Positions 18,281-27,211 are shown, numbered from the stretch's first letter. The stretch: DNA of 64,000 nt from Yinghuangia soli (GCF_021502675.1 NZ_JAKFHA010000037.1:19637-83636); one strand, 5' to 3'. Numbers and translations are program-made. The notes: a model not told the origin generated them from the letters alone.

Positions 18281-19186
18281 GTGGCGGTCATGGATGCCGA
18301 GGCGCAGGTGGCGAACAAGGGCGGTGCGGCCGACAGCGTGCCCGTGCACGTGTACGAGCCGTACGCCGCGCACCTGCCTCCGCTGAAGACGTACCTGCGC
18401 GACCTGTGGCAGCGCCGCAGGTTCGCGTACCGCATGGCGCACGCGACCCTGAAAGGGCGCAACTACGAGACGGTGTTCGGGCAGTTATGGCTGGTGATCA
18501 ACCCGCTGCTGCTGGCCGCCGTCTACTTCATGCTGGTGACCGTGCTCTCGGGTTCGCCCGAGGACGGCGCCATGAAGGGCTTCACCGTCATCTTGTCGGG
18601 GCTCTTCTCCTACTACTACACCCGCAACATCATCCAGCTGTCGTCCACCTGCATCACCGGCGGCGGCAAGATGATCATGAACATGGCCTTCCCCAAGGCC
18701 CTGTTGCCGCTGTCCGCGCTGTTTTCCTCGTTCATGATGTACTGGCCCACTTTGGTGGTCTACGCGGTCGCGCACTTCGCCGCGGGCCGGGCGGTCGGCC
18801 TCGCGTTCGCGTGGCTGGTCCCGATCTTCGTGGTGCAGACCGTCTTCAGCTTCGGCTGCGGCCTCTTCTTCGCCGCCATGGCGGTGTACTTCCGCGACAC
18901 CGCGAGCCTGCTGCCGTACGCGCTGCGCATCTGGATCTACCTGTCCCCGGTGCTGTTCACCGTCTCGCAGGCCAAGCAGAAGCTGGCCGGCAACGAGTGG
19001 CTGCTGTGGATCTTCAAGGCCAACCCGCTGTACCCGATCATCGGGTCCTGGAACCAGGTGATCCTGGAGAACCGGGCGCCCGACGGAATGCTCATGCTGT
19101 ACGGCTCCGCGTGGGCGGTCGTGGCACTGCTCGGCGGAGCCTGGTTCTTCCTGTCCCGGGAGCGTGAATTTGCCTACCGCATCTGA
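18281..19186 (+). CDS. Polysaccharide ABC exporter permease (Wzm/TagG type)
   Basis: A 301-residue ABC-2-type inner-membrane protein with about six hydrophobic segments after a soluble N-terminus of about 60 residues. Examples are LVINPLLLAAVYFMLVTVL and FSSFMMYWPTLVVYAVAH, and FRDTASLLPYALRIWIYLSP is the family signature. It forms the membrane channel that moves undecaprenyl-linked glycopolymer outward. GTG 18281 is chosen because GGAGAAG sits 6 nt upstream; the frame also offers GTG 18251, whose spacing to any ribosome site is poor. It overlaps the ATPase gene by 23 bp, so the two are co-translated. A 113-bp gap before it could hold a promoter. Confidence 0.9.
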   Translation: MAVMDAEAQVANKGGAADSVPVHVYEPYAAHLPPLKTYLRDLWQRRRFAYRMAHATLKGRNYETVFGQLWLVINPLLLAAVYFMLVTVLSGSPEDGAMKGFTVILSGLFSYYYTRNIIQLSSTCITGGGKMIMNMAFPKALLPLSALFSSFMMYWPTLVVYAVAHFAAGRAVGLAFAWLVPIFVVQTVFSFGCGLFFAAMAVYFRDTASLLPYALRIWIYLSPVLFTVSQAKQKLAGNEWLLWIFKANPLYPIIGSWNQVILENRAPDGMLMLYGSAWAVVALLGGAWFFLSREREFAYRI

Positions 19187-20009
19187 CCCCGAGGTCCGGG
19201 CCCCCGCTGCGGAAGGCCCGCCGCGCCCCGACCCGCGCGACCAGCCGCTCGCGGTGCGCGTCGACAATCTGTCCATCACCTACCGCACTTCGGTGGAGAA
19301 GGTCCCCACGCTGAAGAGCGCGATCAAGCGGGCCGGCCGGCGCGAGCGCACGATCCGCGAGATCGAGGCGGTCCGCGACGTGTCGTGGAGCATCAACCAC
19401 GGCACGGTGCTCGGCGTGGTCGGCGCGAACGGCGCCGGCAAGTCGACCATGCTGCGCGCCATCGCGGGCATCCTGCCGCCCACCCGCGGCCGCATCGAGG
19501 TGCACGGCCGGGTCAGCACGCTGCTGGCCCTCGGCGTCGGCTTCAACAGCCAGCTGACCGGCCGCGAGAACGTCATCCTCGGCGGCCTCGCGCAGGGCAA
19601 GACCGAAGCCGAGGTGCAGGCCAAGTACGAGGAGATCGCCGACTTCGCGGAGCTCGGCGAGTTCATGGACATGCCCATGAAGTCGTACTCCTCGGGCATG
19701 TACCAGCGCCTGGCCTTCTCGGTCGGCGTGCACATGGACCCGGACATCCTGCTGGTCGACGAGGCGCTGTCGGCCGGCGACGCGCGCTTCAAGCGCAAGG
19801 CCGCCGCCAAGATGGACGAACTGTGCCGCGCGGCCCGCACGATCATCCTGGTCAGCCACGGCATGGCATCGGTCCGCGAGATGGCCAACCACTGCCTGTG
19901 GCTGCACAAGGGCAAGCTGATGGACCAGGGCGACCCGGAGGCGATCATCGGGGAGTACATGCGCTTCCTGGAGGTCGGCGAAGAAGCCTTCGCCATGGAA
20001 GACGTCTGA
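19164..20009 (+). CDS. Polysaccharide ABC exporter ATPase (Wzt/TagH type)
   Basis: A 281-residue ATP-binding subunit partnering the preceding permease. Walker A is GANGAGKST (87-95), the signature is YSSGMYQRL (from 175), and Walker B is ILLVDEAL (195-202), followed by a switch histidine in LVSHGMA. The VRDVSW and GRVSTLLALGVGF blocks are typical of O-antigen and teichoic-acid exporters. It ends soon after the ATPase domain, lacking the C-terminal carbohydrate-binding domain of long Wzt proteins, so export probably does not need recognition of a capped non-reducing end. It starts at GTG 19164 inside the permease gene. Confidence 0.92.
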   Translation: MNLPTASDPEVRAPAAEGPPRPDPRDQPLAVRVDNLSITYRTSVEKVPTLKSAIKRAGRRERTIREIEAVRDVSWSINHGTVLGVVGANGAGKSTMLRAIAGILPPTRGRIEVHGRVSTLLALGVGFNSQLTGRENVILGGLAQGKTEAEVQAKYEEIADFAELGEFMDMPMKSYSSGMYQRLAFSVGVHMDPDILLVDEALSAGDARFKRKAAAKMDELCRAARTIILVSHGMASVREMANHCLWLHKGKLMDQGDPEAIIGEYMRFLEVGEEAFAMEDV

Positions 20010-20019
20010 CCGAACTGCC

Positions 20020-21237
20020 ATGACCATGACGCACGACAGCGGCACCGGAGGTACCGGCGACAACCGGAAGGACGGCGTCCGCTCCGGCCTGCCGCGCACG
20101 GCACCCGCCCTGCCCGAAGCCCCCGTCCCCGCAGCGCCGCACGGCGTCGACGTCAGCATCATCAGCTCCGGGCACGACGTCGCCGACGCCCGCCTGCACC
20201 GCACCTCCGCGGCGCTGCTGCGGGCCGGGCTCACCGTCGAGGTCATCGGCCTCGGCGACCCGGCCGGCGGCCCGCCCGGCACGCTGGTCCGCTCGCTCGG
20301 GCTGCGCGGCGGCGCCGCGGCCCGGGCCCGGCGCGACCTCACCGTGCCGTTCCGGGCCCGCGGGCGCGTCCTGATGACCCTCGACCCCGACCTGGTGCCG
20401 GCCGCCGCCGCGGCCCGGCTGCTGCGCCGCAGACGCCTGGCGGTCGACGTGCACGAGGACTACCGGGCGCTGCTGCGCGACCGGGCGTGGGGCGCCTCCT
20501 GGAAAGGGCAGGGCGGGCGCCTGCTGGTCCGGATGTGCACCGCGGTCACCCGGCGTGCCGACCTCACCGTCGTCGCCGACGACCACGTGCCGCCGCTGGC
20601 CGCCCGTCGCCGCATGGTGGTCAAGAACCTGCCCGACACCGGCTACCTGCCGAAGGACACCGCACCCGGCCCGGTGCCCCGTGCCGTCTATATCGGCGAC
20701 GTGCGCAGATCGCGCGGCCTGGAGGCCATGCTGGCGGCCATCGAGGCCGCGCCGCCCTGGGAGTTGGACGTGGTCGGCCCGGTGGCCGCGGCCGACCAGG
20801 AGTGGCTGGCCCGCTGGCAGGCCGAGTCGCCCGCGGCCGCCCGCGTACGGCTGCACGGCCGCCTCGCCCCCGAGGCGGCCTGGCGGTTCGCCGCGGGCGC
20901 CTGGGCCGGATTCGCGCTGCTGGACGACACCCCGGCGTTTCGAGAGGCGGTGCCCACCAAACTCTACGAGTACCTGGCCTGCGGCCTGGCAGTTGTCGCC
21001 ACGCCCCTGCCGCGAATGGCTAGGATCGTCCAGGAGTCAGGGGCGGGCCGGGTCGTCCGCGACGCCGAGGACGCGGGGCGGACCCTGCGCGCCTGGACCG
21101 ACCACCCCGAGCAGCCAAGGGCGTTGCGCACCGCCGCTCTCGAGTGGACGGACCGCAATCTGGCGGGGGTCGCACCCTCCGACGAACTCGCCCGCATCAT
21201 CAGTGATCTTGTCCGTGCCGCCGAGCGCAGACCCTGA
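20020..21237 (+). CDS. GT4-like glycosyltransferase
   Basis: A 405-residue GT-B protein 10 bp after the transporter ATPase gene. Recognisable parts are VDVSIISSGHDVADARLHR at the N-terminus, LAVDVHEDYRALL, LTVVADDHVPPLA, VYIGDVRRSRGLEAML and VPTKLYEYLACGLAVVATPL, the GT4 donor-site block. It is divergent from the other GT4 enzymes here and lacks the GDSRVQK motif. Position between exporter and sugar-modification genes suggests it uses the diamino sugar made next door, but that is inference. A second in-frame ATG lies at 20026. Confidence 0.84.
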   Translation: MTMTHDSGTGGTGDNRKDGVRSGLPRTAPALPEAPVPAAPHGVDVSIISSGHDVADARLHRTSAALLRAGLTVEVIGLGDPAGGPPGTLVRSLGLRGGAAARARRDLTVPFRARGRVLMTLDPDLVPAAAAARLLRRRRLAVDVHEDYRALLRDRAWGASWKGQGGRLLVRMCTAVTRRADLTVVADDHVPPLAARRRMVVKNLPDTGYLPKDTAPGPVPRAVYIGDVRRSRGLEAMLAAIEAAPPWELDVVGPVAAADQEWLARWQAESPAAARVRLHGRLAPEAAWRFAAGAWAGFALLDDTPAFREAVPTKLYEYLACGLAVVATPLPRMARIVQESGAGRVVRDAEDAGRTLRAWTDHPEQPRALRTAALEWTDRNLAGVAPSDELARIISDLVRAAERRP

Positions 21238-21256
21238 CGAGACCGAGGAGCGCTGC

Positions 21257-21904
21257 GTGGAGTTCACGGGCGACGTTGACCCGTCCGGTGCCCGCATCAT
21301 GCCGAGCGCCGATGTGGACCGTACCGCCGAGATCGGTTCCGGGAGCACGGTGTGGCACCTCGCGCAGGTCCGCGAAGGAGCGGTCCTCGGCACCGGCTGC
21401 ATCATCGGCCGCGGCGCGTACGTCGGGCCCGACGTACGCCTGGGCGACAACGTCAAACTGCAGAACTACGCGCTGGTCTACGAGCCCGCCCGGCTGGAGG
21501 ACGGGGTCTTCATCGGCCCGGCCGCGGTGCTCACGAACGACATGTACCCGCGCTCGGTCGACCCGGGCGGCACGCTCAAGCGCGGCGGGGACTGGGAGGC
21601 GCAGGGCGTCCTGGTGCGCGAGGGCGCCGCGGTGGGCGCGCGCGCGGTCATCGTGGCCGGTGTGACGGTCGGCCGGTGGTCGCTGATCGCCGCCGGTGCG
21701 GTTGTCACCCGTGACGTACCGGACTTCGCACTCGTTGCGGGTGTACCGGCACGGCGCGTGAAGTGGGTGGGCCGGGCGGGTGTGCCTCTTGTCGAGGACC
21801 CGGCCCAACGGTCCGTCGCGACGGGGAGTCGCCGGTGGGTGTGCCCGGATACCGGGGCGCGCTATATCGAGACCGACGAGACCCTCGCGGAGGTAGTCCC
21901 CTGA
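21257..21904 (+). CDS. Left-handed beta-helix N-acetyltransferase (WbpD-like)
   Basis: A 215-residue hexapeptide-repeat acyltransferase. Repeats such as IGSGSTVWHLAQVREG, LGTGCIIGRGAYVG, IGPAAVLTNDMYPR and VGARAVIVAGVTVG are characteristic of WbpD/WlbB enzymes. These acetylate the 3-amino group of UDP-2-acetamido-3-amino-2,3-dideoxyglucuronate using acetyl-CoA. The family catalytic Asn/His face appears in LQNYALVYEP and TNDMYPRS. GTG 21257 is preceded by GAGGAG at good distance. The stop overlaps the aminotransferase start by one base (TGATG). The C-terminal 30 residues (WVCPDTGARYIETDE) are an extra tail seen in some relatives. Confidence 0.87.
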   Translation: MEFTGDVDPSGARIMPSADVDRTAEIGSGSTVWHLAQVREGAVLGTGCIIGRGAYVGPDVRLGDNVKLQNYALVYEPARLEDGVFIGPAAVLTNDMYPRSVDPGGTLKRGGDWEAQGVLVREGAAVGARAVIVAGVTVGRWSLIAAGAVVTRDVPDFALVAGVPARRVKWVGRAGVPLVEDPAQRSVATGSRRWVCPDTGARYIETDETLAEVVP

Positions 21905-22986
21905 TGAGCATTCCCGCCGCAGCGCCGTTATTCGGCGCCGAGGAGCGCGAAGCCGTCGACCGCGTGCTGCGCAGCGGCATGGTCGCCCAGGGCCCCGAAG
22001 TGGCGGCCTTCGAGGAGGAGTTCTCGGCGATCGTCGCGGGCCGCACGGCAGTCGCGGTCAACTCCGGCACCTCGGGCCTGCACCTGGCCCTCCTGGCGAT
22101 GGGCGTCGGACCCGGCGACGAGGTCATCGTCCCGTCCTTCAGCTTCGCGGCCACCGCCAACGTGGTGGCCCTGGCCGGCGCCACCCCGGTGTTCGTCGAC
22201 ATCGAGCCCGGCCACTACTGCCTGGACCCGGCCGCCGTCGAGGCGGCGGTCACGCCGCGCACCGCGGCGATCATGCCGGTGCACCTGTACGGCCACCCCG
22301 CCGACATGGCCGCCATCGGCGCCATCGCGCAGCGGCACGGCATTGCGGTGATCGAGGACGCCTGCCAGGCGCACGCCGCCGCGCTGGACGGCACCCCCGT
22401 CGGCGCGTTCGGCAAGACCGCGGTGTTCAGCCTCTACCCGACGAAGAACATGACGTCCGGCGAAGGCGGCATGGTCGTCACCGACGACCCGCAGATCGCC
22501 CGCACGCTGCGCCTGCTGCGCAACCAGGGCATGGAGAAGCGCTACGAGAACGAACTCGTCGGCTTCAACGTGCGCATGACCGACCTGCACGCCGCCATCG
22601 GCCGGGTCCAGCTGCGCAAGCTGGCCGGCTGGACCGAGCAGCGCCGCGCCAACGCCGCGTTCCTGGACGCCGGCCTGGCCGGATCCGCGGTCGGCACCCC
22701 GTCCGTGGCGCCCGGCGCCCGGCACGTCTACCACCAGTACACCGTCCGGGTGGAGCCGGACGCGGTGCCCGGCGGCCGTGACGGCCTCGCCGAGCGGCTG
22801 GCCGCGCGCGGCGTCGGCAGCGGCGTGTACTACCCGATCCCGATCCACCGGCTGCCGTCCTTCGGGCTGGCCCTGGACCTGCCGGAGACCGAGCGGGCGG
22901 CCCGCGAGGTGCTCTCGCTCCCGGTCCACCCGTCGCTGTCGGACGCGGACCTGAAGAGCATCGTCGAGGCGGTGGTGGCGAAGTGA
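21904..22986 (+). CDS. DegT/DnrJ/EryC1 sugar aminotransferase (WbpE-like)
   Basis: A 360-residue PLP-dependent sugar aminotransferase. NSGTSGLHLALLAMGVGPGD, VIVPSFSFAATANVV, VIEDACQAHAA and SLYPTKNMTSGEGG are family hallmarks; Lys181 in PTKN is the predicted PLP-binding lysine. By family and neighbours it should convert a UDP-3-keto-GlcNAc(A) to the 3-amino sugar, with glutamate as usual donor. It is translationally coupled to the acetyltransferase and is followed by the dehydrogenase that makes its keto substrate. The family also acts at C4 of sugars; the WbpB-like neighbour is the reason for preferring C3. Confidence 0.9.
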   Translation: MSIPAAAPLFGAEEREAVDRVLRSGMVAQGPEVAAFEEEFSAIVAGRTAVAVNSGTSGLHLALLAMGVGPGDEVIVPSFSFAATANVVALAGATPVFVDIEPGHYCLDPAAVEAAVTPRTAAIMPVHLYGHPADMAAIGAIAQRHGIAVIEDACQAHAAALDGTPVGAFGKTAVFSLYPTKNMTSGEGGMVVTDDPQIARTLRLLRNQGMEKRYENELVGFNVRMTDLHAAIGRVQLRKLAGWTEQRRANAAFLDAGLAGSAVGTPSVAPGARHVYHQYTVRVEPDAVPGGRDGLAERLAARGVGSGVYYPIPIHRLPSFGLALDLPETERAAREVLSLPVHPSLSDADLKSIVEAVVAK

Positions 22987-23050
22987 GCGAGCGAACCAAG
23001 AAGAGGATTCGTTTCGCGAATGCGGCCGCCGAGCGCAGCGAGGTGGCGGC

Positions 23051-24058
23051 ATGAGCCCGCTGCCGGGTGCGCCGTTGCGCGCGGGACTCATCGGCCTGGG
23101 CATGATGGGCCGCCACCACGCCCGCGTGCTGCGCTCCCTCACCGGGGTGCAACTGGTCGGCGTCGCCGACCCCATGGGCGATCCGCACAACGCCGCCCAG
23201 GGCGTGCCGCTGTGCGGGACCGTCGAGGAACTCGTCGACCTGGGGCTGGACTACTGCGTGGTCGCGGCCCCGACCGCCTGCCACGAGAAGGTCGGCATGG
23301 CGCTCGCCGCCGCGGGCGTGCACGCGCTGGTGGAGAAGCCGCTCGCGCAGGACGTCGAGTCCTCGCGCCGCGTCGCCGAGGCCTTCGAGACGGCCGGCCT
23401 TGTCAACGCGGTCGGCCACATCGAGCGCTACAACCCGGCGCTGCAGCAGCTCCGGGCCCGCCTCGAAGAGGGCCAACTGGGCGCCGTCTACCAGGTCGTG
23501 ACGCGCCGCCAGGGCCCGTTCCCGAACCGCATCTCGGACGTCGGCGTGGTCAAGGACCTGGCCACCCACGACATCGACCTCACCGCCTGGGTGACCGGCC
23601 AGCCGTACCGCTCGGTGTCCGCGCGGACCGCCTACAAGAGCGGCCGCGACTTCGAGGACCTGGTCGCGGTGGTCGGGCAACTGGCCGACGGCACCGTCAC
23701 GAACCACCTGGTGAACTGGCTCTCGCCGATAAAGGAACGCGTCACCGTGGTGACCGGCGAGCGCGGCTGCCTGATCGCGGACACCCTCAACGTGGACCTG
23801 ACGTTCCACAACAACGCCGAGATGGCCACCCAGTGGGAGGCGCTGCGGAACTTCCGCGGGGTCTCCGAGGGCGACATGATCCGGTACGCGATCGCGAAGC
23901 CCGAGCCGCTGGTCACCGAGCACGAGGCGTTCCGCGACGCGGTGCTCGGCAAGGACTCGGACATCGTCACGATGCACCAGGGCCTGGTGAACGTCGTGGT
24001 GGCGCAGGCGATGCTGGACTCCGCCACGGACGGCACCACGGTCGCCGTCGCCGGCTGA
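23051..24058 (+). CDS. Gfo/Idh/MocA nucleotide-sugar 3-dehydrogenase (WbpB/GnnA-like)
   Basis: A 335-residue NAD-dependent oxidoreductase. The Rossmann motif GLIGLGMMGRHHARVL opens the protein, and EKP (95-97, in VEKPLAQDVES) and GHIERYNPAL are diagnostic for the Gfo/Idh/MocA family. The ERYNPA form is typical of enzymes oxidising C3 of UDP-GlcNAc or UDP-GlcNAcA. It should supply the 3-keto sugar to the aminotransferase at 21904. If it accepts UDP-GlcNAc directly (GnnA type), the product would not need prior C6 oxidation; the next gene makes the uronate route more likely. A 15-bp-stem terminator follows immediately. Confidence 0.87.
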   Translation: MSPLPGAPLRAGLIGLGMMGRHHARVLRSLTGVQLVGVADPMGDPHNAAQGVPLCGTVEELVDLGLDYCVVAAPTACHEKVGMALAAAGVHALVEKPLAQDVESSRRVAEAFETAGLVNAVGHIERYNPALQQLRARLEEGQLGAVYQVVTRRQGPFPNRISDVGVVKDLATHDIDLTAWVTGQPYRSVSARTAYKSGRDFEDLVAVVGQLADGTVTNHLVNWLSPIKERVTVVTGERGCLIADTLNVDLTFHNNAEMATQWEALRNFRGVSEGDMIRYAIAKPEPLVTEHEAFRDAVLGKDSDIVTMHQGLVNVVVAQAMLDSATDGTTVAVAG

Positions 24059-24069
24059 CCCGCGGATTC

Positions 24070-24104
24070 CCCGGGAGGGCGGCCGCACCGGCCGCCCTCC
24101 CGGG
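24070..24104 (+). terminator. Strong hairpin terminator after 3-dehydrogenase gene
   Basis: A perfect 15-bp stem starting CCCGGGAGGGCGGCC with a 5-nt loop, beginning 12 bp past the stop. It probably ends the operon that starts at or before 18281. Confidence 0.75.
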
Positions 24105-24379
24105 CTTGCGCGTGCGCGCATCCGCCCGGCAGCCCGCCTGGCGTCGGCCTGGCCGTTCGCCAGGTCGCCCGCCCGCCCTTCGTCGCTGCGGGTCACCGGT
24201 TCGGGTGGAATGTCCGGGGAACTCTCCCCGCCCGGCCGCGCGTACGCCACGCTGCGTAGCGCGAACGGCCCGGGTCGGCGCCGGTCGCGCCGCTACGCTG
24301 GCGGCAACAGGATCATCCCGGACAAGCCTTTGCACGCCCGTACAAGCCGAACAAGCCGTACAAGAAGGATTCGCCCATC
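24105..24379 (+). promoter_or_regulatory. Intergenic region upstream of sugar 6-dehydrogenase
   Basis: Together with the terminator this is a 321-bp gene-free stretch. TACGCT at 24294-24299 is a possible -10 element without a good -35. Just before the gene are short direct repeats of ACAAGCC (about 24321-24358). No open frame with sensible coding features was found. Confidence 0.35.
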
Positions 24380-25690
24380 GTGAAGATCTGTGTCGTCGCG
24401 CTCGGGAAGATCGGCCTCCCGCTTGCCGTGCAGTTCGCCGGCAAGGGCCACGACGTGGTCGGCGCCGACGTCAATGCCGCCGTCGTCGAGCTGGTGAACA
24501 AGGGCGTCGAACCGTTCCCCGGCGAGGCCGAGCTCGGCGCGCGCCTGCGCGCAGCGGTGGACTCCGGGGCGCTGCAGGCCACCACCGACACCACCGCCGC
24601 GGTGGCCGCCGCGGACTACGTCGTGGTCGTCGTGCCCGTGGTGGTGGACGCCGAGGCCCGCCCCGACTTCCGCGCGATGGACGCCGCGACCGCCGCGATC
24701 GCGGCCGGCCTGCGGCCCGGCACGCTGGTCTCCTACGAGACGACCCTCCCGGTGCACACCACCCGGGAGCGCTTCCTGGTCCAGTTGGAGGCCGCGTCCG
24801 GCCTGTCCTGCGGTACCGACTTCTTCCTGTGCCACAGCCCCGAACGCGTCTTGACCGGGCGGGTCTTCGGCGACCTGCGGGCCTACCCGAAGCTGGTCGG
24901 CGGCGTCGACGAGATCAGCGCCAAGAAGGCCGTCGAGTTCTACCAGGCGGTGCTCGACTTCGACGCCCGCCCCGACCTGCCGCGCGGCAACGGCGTGTGG
25001 GATATGGGCAGTGCGGAGGCCGCCGAGCTGGCCAAGCTCGCCGAGACCACGTACCGCGACGTCAACATCGGCCTCGCCAACCAGTTCGCGCGCTTCGCCG
25101 ACTCGGTCGGCATCGACATCTACGCGGTGATCGAGGCCTCCAACTCGCAGCCGTACAGCCACATCCACCGCCCCGGCATCGCGGTCGGCGGGCACTGCAT
25201 CCCGGTCTACCCGCGCTTCTACGCCTTCAACGACCCGGACGCCACCATCGTCAAGGCGGCCCGCACCACCAACGCCGGCATGCCCGGCTACGCGGTCGGC
25301 CTGCTGGACGGCCTGCTGTCCCGGGAAGGCGGCACCGGACTGCGCGGCGCCCAGGTGGCGGTGCTGGGCGTCGCCTACCGCGGCGGGGTCAAGGAGACCG
25401 CGTTCTCCGGCACCTTCCCGGTTGTGCAGGCGCTGCGCGCCGCGGGTGCCGAGGCGCGCGTCGCCGACCCGATGTACGCCGACGACGAGATCACCGCACT
25501 CGGACTCACGCCGTACCATGTCGGCGAGCCCGTCGACGCGGTCATCGTGCAGACCGACCACGCCGAGTACCGCACCCTGTCCGCCGGGCAATTCCCGGGC
25601 GTCCGCGCTCTCGTGGACGGGCGCCGGGTCACCGACCCGGACCGCTGGGCGGGCGTGCTGCGCCGCACCATCGGCGGCGGGTCCGACTGA
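24380..25690 (+). CDS. UDP-sugar 6-dehydrogenase (WbpA/WecC family)
   Basis: A 436-residue UDP-glucose/GDP-mannose dehydrogenase-family enzyme with GTG start and AAGGA upstream. VKICVVALGKIGLPLAV is the NAD fold, YETTLPVHTTRERF and HSPERVLTGRVFGDL are family blocks, NQFARFADSVGIDIY is the central helix, and GGHCIPVYP holds the catalytic cysteine (Cys273). The sequence is closer to the UDP-GlcNAc/UDP-ManNAc dehydrogenase branch than to UDP-glucose dehydrogenase. With the three genes at 21257-24058 it completes a predicted route from UDP-GlcNAc to a 2,3-diacetamido uronate. It is separated from them by a terminator, so it is probably transcribed on its own. Confidence 0.9.
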   Translation: MKICVVALGKIGLPLAVQFAGKGHDVVGADVNAAVVELVNKGVEPFPGEAELGARLRAAVDSGALQATTDTTAAVAAADYVVVVVPVVVDAEARPDFRAMDAATAAIAAGLRPGTLVSYETTLPVHTTRERFLVQLEAASGLSCGTDFFLCHSPERVLTGRVFGDLRAYPKLVGGVDEISAKKAVEFYQAVLDFDARPDLPRGNGVWDMGSAEAAELAKLAETTYRDVNIGLANQFARFADSVGIDIYAVIEASNSQPYSHIHRPGIAVGGHCIPVYPRFYAFNDPDATIVKAARTTNAGMPGYAVGLLDGLLSREGGTGLRGAQVAVLGVAYRGGVKETAFSGTFPVVQALRAAGAEARVADPMYADDEITALGLTPYHVGEPVDAVIVQTDHAEYRTLSAGQFPGVRALVDGRRVTDPDRWAGVLRRTIGGGSD

Positions 25691-25701
25691 ACCGCGCGGC
25701 T

Positions 25702-25735
25702 GCGCGGGCCCGGCGGACCTCCGCGGGGCCCGCGC
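25702..25735 (+). terminator. Hairpin terminator after UDP-sugar dehydrogenase
   Basis: The outer stem GCGCGGGCCC (10 bp) encloses an inner GCGGA/TCCGC stem, 11 bp past the stop codon. Confidence 0.6.
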
Positions 25736-25772
25736 GGCACCGCCGTCCGCCGGTCCGATCCGAGGTGGGTGC

Positions 25773-27167
25773 ATGAAGGTCAACGTCGGCAAGCTGGTCG
25801 CGGGCGGCTGCGCCGCCGGGCTGCTGGCCGTACTGGGCGTGGTCGCCGTGCAGGCCCACGAAGTCTCCGCCTGCTGGGCCGACTTCGAACCGCTCGCGGA
25901 CAACAAGGTGTTCCCGGCGGCCTACCCGGTGCCGGCCCTGGACACCTTCGACGACCCCGTGCTGCAGGCCGCGCGCACCGATGCCGGCTTCCGGGCCGGT
26001 ACCGCGTTCACCGGCGATGCGGCGGTCGGCGCACCGGTCTGGACGATCGCCGCGCAGGGCCCCGGCCCCGTGCTCGCCGACCAGTTCGGCCTGCTCGCCG
26101 CCCGCGGCGGCGCGGCACCCGCCGACCTGGCAATGTACGAGGGCCGCAACGGCAAGCGGCACTGGATGCGCACCGCGAACAAGCCGGTTGCGTACTTCAT
26201 GAAGAACCTGCGCGCGCTGACATTCGCGCCGCAGCCCGACGGGAGCACCCACGTGCTCGCCGCCGACGCCCGCTCCGGCTACCTGCAGTGGTGCCGCGCT
26301 GCGCCGCTCGCACCCGCGGCCGGTGCGGCCGCCGGGGGCGCGGACGAGGACGGCGGCTGGGCCACCGACCGCACCGGAAACGCCCGTACGGTGCTCATGG
26401 TCGGCAAGGCCAAGGGCGGCAAGCCCGGCTGGTCGACGCTCGCGTTCCAGGACGTCGTCACCGGCGGCACAGCCCGCTCGTGGTCGGTGGAAGGCGCCTG
26501 GACCGACGCCGTCTCGGACGGCAAGCAGACCTACACCGCTGCCCCAGGGGCCGTCGCGGCCTACAAGCCCGGCGTGGCGGCGCCGCTCTGGCGCGTCGAA
26601 CTGCCCGCAGAGCCAGGCGAGTCCGCTGCCGTCGGCATCGCCGCGATCCAGGATGGGCGCCTGCTGGTCGGCGCCCGGCAGCCGGACGGCCGCGCCGGAG
26701 CCCTGGCCGCTTTCGACACCGCGACCGGACGCCTGGCGTGGACGCACGCCGGCGCCGACCCGGCAGACGTCGTCGTGGCGGGCGGGATGGTGCTGGTCCG
26801 CGAGGAGCGCACCGGCCGCGCGGGCGTCGCGGCGTACCGCATCGCCGACGGAACACCGGTGTGGTTCACCGAGGCCGGCGGTCTGCGGCGGCTCTCCGAC
26901 GGAGGCGCGGACGGCATCGCACCGGACGGCTCCGATGCGGCGCTGCTCTACCTGCCCGGCGAACGCGGCCCCCGCATCCTGCGCATCGCGGACGGCAGCA
27001 CCGTGCCGACCACGCTCAGCACACCCGTCGACCGCATCTTCACCAGCGGCCAGCGCATCGTCGCCGAGCACACCGCATCCCCGGAACTCTCCTGGACCAT
27101 CGCCTACTTGACCCCCAAGGCCCAGGCAGACAAGCCCGCAACGGACGCCGACCCCCGGCAGCGCTGA
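25773..27167 (+). CDS. Membrane-anchored PQQ-like beta-propeller protein
   Basis: A 464-residue protein with an N-terminal hydrophobic segment (about 9-27) acting as signal or anchor, then an extracellular domain. Repeated units such as LAAFDTATGRLAWTHA, VAAYRIADGTPVWFTEA and VVVAGGMVLVREE match the Trp-containing blades of PQQ-like propellers, which often serve as binding or assembly platforms rather than enzymes. There is no quinone-binding residue set that can be recognised. GAGG precedes ATG 25773. It is the last plus-strand gene of the polymer locus and converges on the LCP array, which suggests a role at the outer face in polymer handling; this is inference. Confidence 0.72.
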   Translation: MKVNVGKLVAGGCAAGLLAVLGVVAVQAHEVSACWADFEPLADNKVFPAAYPVPALDTFDDPVLQAARTDAGFRAGTAFTGDAAVGAPVWTIAAQGPGPVLADQFGLLAARGGAAPADLAMYEGRNGKRHWMRTANKPVAYFMKNLRALTFAPQPDGSTHVLAADARSGYLQWCRAAPLAPAAGAAAGGADEDGGWATDRTGNARTVLMVGKAKGGKPGWSTLAFQDVVTGGTARSWSVEGAWTDAVSDGKQTYTAAPGAVAAYKPGVAAPLWRVELPAEPGESAAVGIAAIQDGRLLVGARQPDGRAGALAAFDTATGRLAWTHAGADPADVVVAGGMVLVREERTGRAGVAAYRIADGTPVWFTEAGGLRRLSDGGADGIAPDGSDAALLYLPGERGPRILRIADGSTVPTTLSTPVDRIFTSGQRIVAEHTASPELSWTIAYLTPKAQADKPATDADPRQR

Positions 27168-27211
27168 GGGCGCGTCCGGGGGCCGGCGGGTGTTCGTCTG
27201 CCGGGCTTGGG

